Part shown: in pieces, positions 6,332 through 14,015 of the stretch | How the letters are laid out: the number at the start of each line of letters is the position of its first letter | Position numbering within the stretch: the first letter of the stretch is position 1 | Source of the DNA: an uncultured Polaribacter sp. | Lineage (GTDB): Bacteria > Bacteroidota > Bacteroidia > Flavobacteriales > Flavobacteriaceae | DNA length: 64,000 nt | Assembly (NCBI RefSeq): GCF_947497125.1 | Contig: NZ_CANMFI010000004.1 | Location: 62,001 to 126,000 of the forward strand | Reading direction: 5' to 3' | Translations under genes and position numbers: made by a program | Notes under the pieces: generated by a model | Database searches by the model: none | What the model was told of the DNA's origin: nothing | The model's input: only the letters and a program-made list of their open reading frames with translations

Positions 6332-7945
6332 TTATGCGCTAGCTTCTTTTTCTTCTTTGCCAGCTTTTATAGCAGACATGTATTTATTTAATTCTTCTTT
6401 AACTTTAGGTGCTAAAAGTATTAAACCAATCATGTTTGGCACCATCATAGCAAATACCATTGCATCAGAAAAACCAATTACAGAGCCTAGACTAGCCGCT
6501 GCACCGATTACAACAAAAATACAAAAGATTACTTTGTAAGCATATTCCATTTTTTTAGATCGACCAAAAAGATAAGACCAACCTTGAAAACCATAATAAG
6601 ACCAAGAAATCATAGAACTAAATGCAAATAATACTACTGCAATAGTTAATACATAAGGAAACCAAGAAATAGCAGATTCAAAAGCTCCTGATGTTAATAA
6701 GATTGCTTGTGCATCATTTAAAGAAGCATTTTCTGCTGTTACATTTCCGGTAATAATTAAAACCAAAGCTGTCATAGTACAAACAACAACAGTATCTATA
6801 AAAGGCTCTAATAAAGCTACCATACCTTCACTTGCTGCATATTTAGTTTTTACTGCCGAATGCGCTATTGAAGCAGAACCAATACCTGCTTCGTTTGAAA
6901 AAGCTGCTCTTCTAAAACCCTGTATCATAACTCCGATAGCACCACCTGCAATTCCTTCTGGACTAAAAGCTCCATTAAAAATCTGAGAAAAAGCATCTCC
7001 AATCATATCGTAATTTGCAAAAATCACAAATAATGCAGCTGCTACATAAATTGCAACCATAAAAGGCACAATTTTATCAGTTACTTTGGCAATTTTTTTA
7101 ATTCCTCCGATAATTACAATACCAACAAGAATAGACATCACCAAACCAAACAACCAACCTTTACCGTGTAAAACAGAAACTCCACCAACTGGCGTTGTAA
7201 TGTTTTCTACTAATTGAAATGCTTGATTTACCTGAAACATATTCCCACCTCCAAAAGAACCACCAATTACAAAAATTGCAAATAAAGCGGCTAAAATTTT
7301 TCCTAAGGTTTTATTTTTTAATCCTTTTGTTAAGTAGTACATCGGACCACCGTAAACAGTACCATCTGCTTCAATATCTCTATATTTTACACCTAAGGTA
7401 CATTCTACAAACTTAGAAGCCATTCCTAAAAAACCTGCTACAATCATCCAAAAGGTTGCACCAGCACCACCAATAGAAACTGCAATTGCAACTCCTGCAA
7501 TATTACCCAAACCTACTGTTGCAGATAATGCTGCCGTTAAAGCCTGAAAGTGAGAAACCTCTCCTTGATGACCTTCTACTCTTATTGTATCAGGATTATC
7601 TCCTTCTTTTGTTTTAGACACATTGTTAGATACCTCTAAGCCTTTTTTACCATTGCCTTCTAACGCATCATATTTACCTCTAACAATATTAATTGAGGTA
7701 ATAAAACCTTTAAAATTGATGAAATTAAAGTAAAATGTAAAGTATAAAGCTCCCAAAATTAACGGAAACAAAACCCAGTAAATGCTTACTGTATCTGTAA
7801 AAGGTATTTGATAAAAAATAATATCAACAAACCAACCTGTAGCATTTCCAAAAGCTTCATCGATTTTTTGATCTAAACCTTTTTCTTGAGCAAATGTTAA
7901 AAATGGTGTAACTAAAAATAGTAGTGATAGAAGTTTTTTATTCAT
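6332..7945 (-). CDS. Sodium:alanine symporter family (AGCS) transporter
   Basis: A 537-residue polytopic inner-membrane protein. An N-terminal signal-like segment (LLSLLFLVTPFLTFAQ) and about ten membrane segments are visible. AGCS hallmarks are ALTAALSATVGLGNIAGVA (about 135-155), YGGPMYYL, and RRAAFSNEAGIGSASIAHS (about 345-365). The family couples Na+ influx to uptake of alanine or glycine. It is the first gene of a probable three-gene minus-strand operon with the helix-hairpin-helix and acyl-CoA dehydrogenase genes; no functional link between them is obvious. Confidence 0.92.
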   Translation of the reverse strand: MNKKLLSLLFLVTPFLTFAQEKGLDQKIDEAFGNATGWFVDIIFYQIPFTDTVSIYWVLFPLILGALYFTFYFNFINFKGFITSINIVRGKYDALEGNGKKGLEVSNNVSKTKEGDNPDTIRVEGHQGEVSHFQALTAALSATVGLGNIAGVAIAVSIGGAGATFWMIVAGFLGMASKFVECTLGVKYRDIEADGTVYGGPMYYLTKGLKNKTLGKILAALFAIFVIGGSFGGGNMFQVNQAFQLVENITTPVGGVSVLHGKGWLFGLVMSILVGIVIIGGIKKIAKVTDKIVPFMVAIYVAAALFVIFANYDMIGDAFSQIFNGAFSPEGIAGGAIGVMIQGFRRAAFSNEAGIGSASIAHSAVKTKYAASEGMVALLEPFIDTVVVCTMTALVLIITGNVTAENASLNDAQAILLTSGAFESAISWFPYVLTIAVVLFAFSSMISWSYYGFQGWSYLFGRSKKMEYAYKVIFCIFVVIGAAASLGSVIGFSDAMVFAMMVPNMIGLILLAPKVKEELNKYMSAIKAGKEEKEASA

Positions 7946-8030
7946 AATAAAATTTAATTAGTTTATTTAGTAAGTCGCAATATCATAAAAAATTGCTCTT
8001 TTAACAAGTTTTAAGCGTAAAATCTATATT

Positions 8031-8930
8031 TTACAAACTGTTTCTCTTAAATCTTTGTAAATCTTCTTTAAAAGGTTTTGGATAAAACCCTAAAACAGTA
8101 TTTGTTTTTGTTAAATTAAAACCTGTTTTTGCTGGTCTTGCCGCTTTTTGATTTAGATATTTAGTTGAAATTGGCTTTATAAAACTTGCATCTAATTCAT
8201 AGACTTCTGCTATTTGATGGGCTATTTCATAAATACTTAACAACTGGTTTGATGAAATATTAAAAACACCTGTAGCTTTTTTATCCATGGCAAGTTTGCA
8301 AGCCATTGACAGATCTTCTACATAAGTTGGTGTTCTATACTGATCATCTACAATGGTTATTTCTTTTTTCTTTTCTAACATTTCTTTTACCCAAAGCACA
8401 ATGTTATTTCTACTCATATCAAACACCTTGCCATACACTAAAATAGTTCTTAGAATAGTGTAATCTATATTTGATTTTTCTAAAACTTGTTCTGATTTTA
8501 ATTTAGAAAGTCCGTAATAACTTAACGGATTTGGTGCATCTGTCTCTTTGTAATTACCTTGTTTACCATCAAAAATAAAATCTGTAGAAATATGCACCAC
8601 ATGTGCGTTTATTTTTTGTGAAGTTTCTGCCAACCATTTCACAACGGAAACATTTAAAACATCGCAAGCTTCTTTCTCTGACTCACAAGCATCTACTTGT
8701 GTCATTGCAGCTGTGTTAATAATATAGTTTGGTCTAATTTCGGTTAACGCATTTTTTAACTGATGTTCTTCTGTAATATCAATCGCTTTGTATTCAAAAT
8801 CTTCTCTACCACTTCTATTAACCCCTCTAGAAAACCCGTATACCTGGTATTTTTCTTTCTCCTTTAACAACAATGCTAAAAGAGATTGCCCCAACAATCC
8901 GTTGCTTCCAGTTATAACTACTTTATTCAT
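8031..8930 (-). CDS. RmlD-like NAD(P)-dependent sugar nucleotide reductase (SDR)
   Basis: A 299-residue extended short-chain dehydrogenase. The dinucleotide-binding GSNGLLGQSL is at about 8-17, NTAAMTQVDACE fits the RmlD pattern, and the catalytic YGLSKLKSEQ gives Tyr-x-x-x-Lys at about 140. The closest named family is dTDP-4-dehydrorhamnose reductase, the last step of dTDP-L-rhamnose synthesis. No rmlA, rmlB or rmlC is next to it, so another sugar or a stand-alone role is equally possible. Confidence 0.82.
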   Translation of the reverse strand: MNKVVITGSNGLLGQSLLALLLKEKEKYQVYGFSRGVNRSGREDFEYKAIDITEEHQLKNALTEIRPNYIINTAAMTQVDACESEKEACDVLNVSVVKWLAETSQKINAHVVHISTDFIFDGKQGNYKETDAPNPLSYYGLSKLKSEQVLEKSNIDYTILRTILVYGKVFDMSRNNIVLWVKEMLEKKKEITIVDDQYRTPTYVEDLSMACKLAMDKKATGVFNISSNQLLSIYEIAHQIAEVYELDASFIKPISTKYLNQKAARPAKTGFNLTKTNTVLGFYPKPFKEDLQRFKRNSL

Positions 8931-8974
8931 ATGTAAATTTAATAATAGATGTTTGGATTGATTTTATTAAAAAC

Positions 8975-9973
8975 TTAAAACAACTCTCTTAGTTTTATAA
9001 TTTGTGCAGGCCTGCCTAAAACAATCAAATGAGAACCTTCAATCAGTTTGATATCTGCCTCTGGATTGATTACATAATCTTTATCAGGATTTCTAAAGCC
9101 AATTACAGTACAACCAGTCTGTCTTCTTAAATCTAAATCTAAAATAGTTTGGTTGATGTATTTTTTAGGTAAATCATCTACTGCAATTTCTTCTAAATTT
9201 GCGGTCGTTTCTCCCTCGATAGTCAACCGATCTACAAATTCTATAACATCTGGTGTGGTTACTAAAGACGCCATATGGTTTCCTCCTAATTTATCTGGCA
9301 TAATAACATTGTCTGCTCCTGCAATTTTTAGTTTGCTGTAAGAGCTTTCATTAGAGGCCCTACTGATTACTTTACAGTTTTTATTTAATTGACTTGCCGT
9401 TAACACCACAAACAAATTATCTGCATCTGATGGCAAAGCGGTAATTAAAAATGAGGCATTTTCTATTCCTGCTTTTAGCAAAGTTTCATCTAAAGTGGCA
9501 TCACCATCAATATTTAAAATCCCCTCAAAATCTAAACCTTCTATTCTTTCTTTATTTTTTTCTATTACCACAAATTTCTTGTTGTAATTGCTTAGCTTTA
9601 AGATAGCTTGCTTTCCATTTCTACCATAACCACAAACAATCGTATGGCCTTTTAAACGTTGTATTTGCTTCTCCACTTTTCTGTGTTTAAAATGTTCAAA
9701 TAATTTACCGCTTACCAAATATTCTGAAAATGCAGAAACCGCATAACCAAAGACAGTAATACTGGTTAAAATTAAAAATATTGTAAAAACTTTTTCTTCT
9801 GAAGAAAAAGGTTGCAGCTCTCCAAAACCTACTGTTGTAACTGTAATAACAGTCATATATAACGCATCAACAAAGCTGTAATGCGAAAGTAACATGTAAC
9901 CAATAGTACCAATAGCAATTATGGCTATTACCAAGGCTACAATTTTATTTATTTTCGACTTTAAAATTACCAT
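8975..9973 (-). CDS. Two-TM potassium channel with RCK/TrkA domains
   Basis: A 332-residue MthK-type channel. TM1 is at about 10-30, followed by a pore helix and the filter TTVGFGE (about 46-52), where most K+ channels have TVGYGD. TM2 (about 62-82) leads to an RCK domain with the Rossmann motif CGYGRNGKQAI (about 112-122) and a TrkA-C domain near the C-terminus. RCK domains gate the pore in response to nucleotides or ions. A PspC-domain gene ends 3 bp upstream, so both are likely one transcript responding to membrane or osmotic state. Confidence 0.9.
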   Translation of the reverse strand: MVILKSKINKIVALVIAIIAIGTIGYMLLSHYSFVDALYMTVITVTTVGFGELQPFSSEEKVFTIFLILTSITVFGYAVSAFSEYLVSGKLFEHFKHRKVEKQIQRLKGHTIVCGYGRNGKQAILKLSNYNKKFVVIEKNKERIEGLDFEGILNIDGDATLDETLLKAGIENASFLITALPSDADNLFVVLTASQLNKNCKVISRASNESSYSKLKIAGADNVIMPDKLGGNHMASLVTTPDVIEFVDRLTIEGETTANLEEIAVDDLPKKYINQTILDLDLRRQTGCTVIGFRNPDKDYVINPEADIKLIEGSHLIVLGRPAQIIKLRELF

Positions 9974-9976
9974 ATA

Positions 9977-10198
9977 TTAGAGATCAAAAACCGAACTTCT
10001 TTTGGTGTAAATCATATCTTTTAACTTTAATACAAAGGCCATCGTTAAATACAATCCAAAAGACAAACCTGCAGTAAAAAAAGTGACATAAATAAAATAC
10101 AAACGCACATTAGAGGCCTGCATCCCTAACCTATCTGCTAATCTAGAGAAAACACCAAACCCATTTCTTTCAAAAAAATGCCTTATTGAATCTATCAA
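9977..10198 (-). CDS. Small PspC-domain membrane protein
   Basis: A 73-residue protein consisting of a single PspC domain: a short N-terminal helix with FGVFSRLADRLGMQASNVRLYF and one hydrophobic segment (about 33-56). PspC in enterobacteria signals membrane stress; isolated PspC domains in Bacteroidota are of unknown function. The start is TTG; an ATG further in would cut the domain. It is directly upstream of the K+ channel gene, 3 bp apart, which suggests a joint membrane role. Confidence 0.8.
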   Translation of the reverse strand: MIDSIRHFFERNGFGVFSRLADRLGMQASNVRLYFIYVTFFTAGLSFGLYLTMAFVLKLKDMIYTKRSSVFDL

Positions 10199-10343
10199 TT
10201 TATTGTATTTTAAATATAGGGCAAGATACTATTTATAGTTTTGATTGCAATAGTTTTTAGAACACAAATTTTAATTGAAGTACTTCTTAAAAGCTTCCTA
10301 AGAATCACATTTAAAATTGTTCTTTTTTTAAATTAGTATTGAT

Positions 10344-10351
10344 TAACTTTG
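10344..10351 (+). promoter_or_regulatory. -7 element of uvrA
   Basis: TAACTTTG matches TAnnTTTG, 25 bp before the TTG start of uvrA. A TTG at 10317-10319 is one base beyond the usual -33 spacing range. Confidence 0.6.
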
Positions 10352-10376
10352 CTTTTTTCCAAAAAACAAGCACCTT

Positions 10377-13196
10377 TTGAAAGACCAAGAATACATTGAA
10401 GTTTACGGAGCAAGAGCTCATAACCTAAAGAATATTGATGTTAAAATTCCAAGAGAAAAACTAGTTGTAATTACTGGTTTAAGCGGTAGCGGTAAATCTT
10501 CTTTGGCTTTTGACACTATTTACGCAGAAGGTCAAAGACGTTATATTGAAACATTTTCTGCGTATGCACGTCAATTTTTAGGTGGCTTAGAAAGACCCGA
10601 TGTAGATAAAATTGACGGTCTTTCGCCTGTAATTTCTATCGAACAAAAAACAACTAATAAAAGTCCGCGCTCTACAGTTGGTACCATCACAGAAATTTAT
10701 GATTTTTTAAGGCTTCTTTTTGCAAGAGCTGCAGATGCTTATTCTTACAATACCAATCAAAAAATGGTAAGCTATTCTGATGAACAGATAAAAGAGCTAA
10801 TCTTAAAAGATTTTGATGGAAAAAAAATAGCTGTTTTAGCTCCTTTAATCAAATCTAGAAAAGGGCATTACAGAGAACTTTTTGAGCAAATTTCTAAACA
10901 AGGTTTTGTAAGAGTTCGCGTAGACGGAGAAATCAAAGAGATTGAAAAAGGCATGAAGCTAGACCGTTACAAAACTCATGATATTGAAGTTGTAATTGAT
11001 AGATTAGCCGTTAACAATTCCATAGAAAAAAGACTAGAAGAAACCATAAAAACTGCTTTGTATTCTGGCAATAACATTATGATGGTTATTGACATTGAAA
11101 ACAATACACCGCGTTACTTTAGTAGAGAACTTATGTGTCCTACATCAGGAATTGCCTATCCAAACCCAGAACCAAATACATTTTCTTTCAATTCTCCTAA
11201 AGGTGCTTGCGATACTTGTAATGGATTGGGAATTACCAATGAAATCAATTTAAAAAAAGTACTTCCAGACGATACCATTTCTATAAAAAACGGCGGAATT
11301 GTTCCGCTTGGGGAACAAAAAAATAGTTGGATTTTTAAACAAATTCAAAACATTGCAGAACGCTATCAATTTAAGCTAACAGACCCAATAAAAGACATTC
11401 CAAAAGAAGCTTTAGACATTATTTTAAATGGTGGTAATGAGTCTTTTGAGATTGAATCTAAGGTTGTAGGTGTTAGAAGAAATTACAAAATAGATTTCGA
11501 GGGTATTGTAGCTTTTATAAACAATCAATACGACCATGCGGAAAGCACTTCTATAAAACGTTGGGCAAAAAACTTTATGGATGAAGTAACCTGTGGCACT
11601 TGTAACGGAAAACGCTTAAAAACAGCAGCACTTCACTTTAAAATTACTGATAAAAACATAAGTGATCTTGCACAAATGGATGTTGCAGAATTGGCAAATT
11701 GGTTTCAAAATATAGAACAAAAACTCTCTACAAAGCAACAAACAATTGCCACAGAAATTTTAAAAGAAATTAGAACTAGAATTCAGTTTTTACTTGATGT
11801 AGGATTGGATTACTTAACTTTAGACAGAACCTCTAAATCACTTTCTGGTGGCGAGGCACAAAGAATTCGTTTGGCAACCCAAATTGGCTCTCAGCTTGTG
11901 GGTGTATTGTATATTCTAGATGAACCTAGTATTGGTTTACATCAAAGAGACAATGAAAAATTAATAGATTCTTTGGTAAAACTTAGAGATATTGGCAACT
12001 CTGTTTTGGTGGTAGAACATGATGAAGACATGATGAAAATGGCCGATTTTGTTTTAGACATTGGCCCTGGCGCAGGAAAACACGGGGGAGAAATTGTAAG
12101 TATTGGCACCTACAATGAAATTATTAAAACAAAAACGCTAACCACAGATTACTTAACAGGTATTAAAAAGATTGAAGTTCCTAAAAAAAGACGCGAAGGA
12201 AATGGCAAAACCATCACCTTAAAAGGAGCCTCTGGCAACAATCTTAAAAATGTTTCTGTTACTTTTCCACTCGGGAAAATGATTTGTGTTACAGGTGTTT
12301 CTGGTAGTGGGAAATCTACCTTAATTAACGAAACCCTATACCCTATTTTAAACGCACATATTTATAGAGGTGTAAAAAAACCAATGCCTTACAAAAAAAT
12401 TGAAGGCTTAGAAAATGTAGACAAAGTAATAGACATAGACCAGTCTCCTATTGGCAGAACACCTAGATCTAACCCAGCAACCTACACAAAAACTTTTGAC
12501 GAAATTAGAAGTTTGTTTGCAAAAACACCAGAAGCAGCTATTAGAGGATACAAACCCGGACGCTTTTCTTTTAATGTAAAAGGTGGACGTTGCGAAACTT
12601 GCCAAGGTGGTGGTGTGCGAGTTATAGAAATGAACTTTTTGCCAGACGTACAAGTAGAATGCGAAACCTGTCAAGGAAAACGTTTTAATAGAGAAACACT
12701 AGAAATTAGATACAAAGGAAAATCTATTTCTGATGTATTAAATATGACCATTGAAGATGCTACTGATTTCTTTGAAATGATACCTAAAATTCATAGAAAA
12801 TTAAAAACTATTAAAGATGTCGGCTTGGGTTATATAACACTGGGTCAGCAATCTACCACTCTTTCTGGTGGTGAAGCACAACGTATAAAATTGGCATCAG
12901 AATTATCTAAAAGAGATACAGGCAACACTTTCTATATTTTAGATGAACCTACAACAGGACTCCATTTTGAAGACATTAGAGTTTTAATGGAAGTCTTAAA
13001 CAAATTAGCCAACAAAGGAAATACCGTTTTAATAATTGAACACAATTTAGATGTTGTAAAACTAGCAGATTATGTAATTGATGTTGGTATGGAAGGTGGT
13101 AAAAAAGGTGGCGAAATTTTAACAACAGGCACACCAGAAGAAATTGCCAAACATACAACGAGTTATACTGCAAAGTTTTTAAAGAAGTTGCTTTAA
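10377..13196 (+). CDS. uvrA: Excinuclease ABC subunit A
   Basis: A 939-residue UvrA of normal length. There are two ABC ATPase halves with Walker A GLSGSGKSS (about 35) and GVSGSGKST (about 640). Signature loops are LSGGEAQRI (twice), and Walker B is in LYILDEPSIGLH and FYILDEPTTGLH. Zinc-binding cysteine pairs include CDTCNGLG and CETCQGGG/CETCQGKR. UvrA recognises bulky DNA lesions with UvrB in nucleotide excision repair. The start is TTG, chosen because MKDQEYIEVYGARAHNLKN is the normal UvrA N-terminus. It has its own promoter and diverges from the PspC/channel genes. Confidence 0.98.
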   Translation: MKDQEYIEVYGARAHNLKNIDVKIPREKLVVITGLSGSGKSSLAFDTIYAEGQRRYIETFSAYARQFLGGLERPDVDKIDGLSPVISIEQKTTNKSPRSTVGTITEIYDFLRLLFARAADAYSYNTNQKMVSYSDEQIKELILKDFDGKKIAVLAPLIKSRKGHYRELFEQISKQGFVRVRVDGEIKEIEKGMKLDRYKTHDIEVVIDRLAVNNSIEKRLEETIKTALYSGNNIMMVIDIENNTPRYFSRELMCPTSGIAYPNPEPNTFSFNSPKGACDTCNGLGITNEINLKKVLPDDTISIKNGGIVPLGEQKNSWIFKQIQNIAERYQFKLTDPIKDIPKEALDIILNGGNESFEIESKVVGVRRNYKIDFEGIVAFINNQYDHAESTSIKRWAKNFMDEVTCGTCNGKRLKTAALHFKITDKNISDLAQMDVAELANWFQNIEQKLSTKQQTIATEILKEIRTRIQFLLDVGLDYLTLDRTSKSLSGGEAQRIRLATQIGSQLVGVLYILDEPSIGLHQRDNEKLIDSLVKLRDIGNSVLVVEHDEDMMKMADFVLDIGPGAGKHGGEIVSIGTYNEIIKTKTLTTDYLTGIKKIEVPKKRREGNGKTITLKGASGNNLKNVSVTFPLGKMICVTGVSGSGKSTLINETLYPILNAHIYRGVKKPMPYKKIEGLENVDKVIDIDQSPIGRTPRSNPATYTKTFDEIRSLFAKTPEAAIRGYKPGRFSFNVKGGRCETCQGGGVRVIEMNFLPDVQVECETCQGKRFNRETLEIRYKGKSISDVLNMTIEDATDFFEMIPKIHRKLKTIKDVGLGYITLGQQSTTLSGGEAQRIKLASELSKRDTGNTFYILDEPTTGLHFEDIRVLMEVLNKLANKGNTVLIIEHNLDVVKLADYVIDVGMEGGKKGGEILTTGTPEEIAKHTTSYTAKFLKKLL

Positions 13197-13253
13197 TTAG
13201 AAAATTCAATTAAAAGAAGTAATTTAGCTAACTGCAATAAAAAAAAGAAAAAA

Positions 13254-13961
13254 ATGACAAACGACGATAGAAAAATAAAAGAAAAACTACAACCAAAAAC
13301 TTGGAACGAAATAAAAACAAACGACTCTTGGGCTATTTTTAAAATAATGGCCGAATTTGTTGAAGGATATGAAAAACTGAGTAAAATTGGTCCTTGTGTT
13401 TCTATTTTTGGCTCTGCAAGAACAAAACCAGATCATCCATACTACAAACTAGCAGAAGAAGTTGCATTTAAATTGACTCAAAATGGTTATGGTGTAATTA
13501 CAGGTGGTGGACCCGGAATTATGGAAGCTGGTAACAAAGGTGCCAACCGAGGAAAAGGAACTTCTGTAGGTTTAAACATCGATTTGCCTTTTGAGCAACA
13601 TGACAATCCTTGGATAGATCCAGGTAAAAGTTTAGATTTTGACTACTTTTTTGTTAGAAAAGTAATGTTTGTTAAATACTCTCAAGGTTTTGTAGTAATG
13701 CCAGGTGGTTTTGGCACTATGGATGAACTTTTTGAAGCGATTACCTTAATTCAAACGAATAAAATAGGGCGTTTTCCGATTATTTTAGTTGGCACAAAAT
13801 TTTGGGGCGGTTTGTTAGATTGGATTAAAAACACCCTTTTAGAAGAAGGTAACATCTCTGAAAAAGACTTGAACCTTTTTAGAGTTGTAGATACTGCTGA
13901 TGAAGCAATAGATCACTTAAATAAATTCTACGCCAAGTATCAATTAAAACCAAACTTTTAA
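13254..13961 (+). CDS. LOG-family protein (TIGR00730-type Rossmann fold)
   Basis: A 235-residue protein with both family motifs: GGGPGIMEAGNKGA (about 79-92) and PGGFGTMDELFE (about 148-159). The second is the PGGxGTxxE signature of LOG enzymes. Plant and bacterial LOG proteins release cytokinin bases from their nucleotide monophosphates; in bacteria the activity is often described as nucleoside-5'-monophosphate phosphoribohydrolase. The physiological substrate here is unknown. It follows uvrA by 57 bp. Confidence 0.88.
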   Translation: MTNDDRKIKEKLQPKTWNEIKTNDSWAIFKIMAEFVEGYEKLSKIGPCVSIFGSARTKPDHPYYKLAEEVAFKLTQNGYGVITGGGPGIMEAGNKGANRGKGTSVGLNIDLPFEQHDNPWIDPGKSLDFDYFFVRKVMFVKYSQGFVVMPGGFGTMDELFEAITLIQTNKIGRFPIILVGTKFWGGLLDWIKNTLLEEGNISEKDLNLFRVVDTADEAIDHLNKFYAKYQLKPNF

Positions 13962-14015
13962 GAATACGATTAATAACACGATAGATAAATCAGAAATAAA
14001 ATAAAAATTAAAAAA

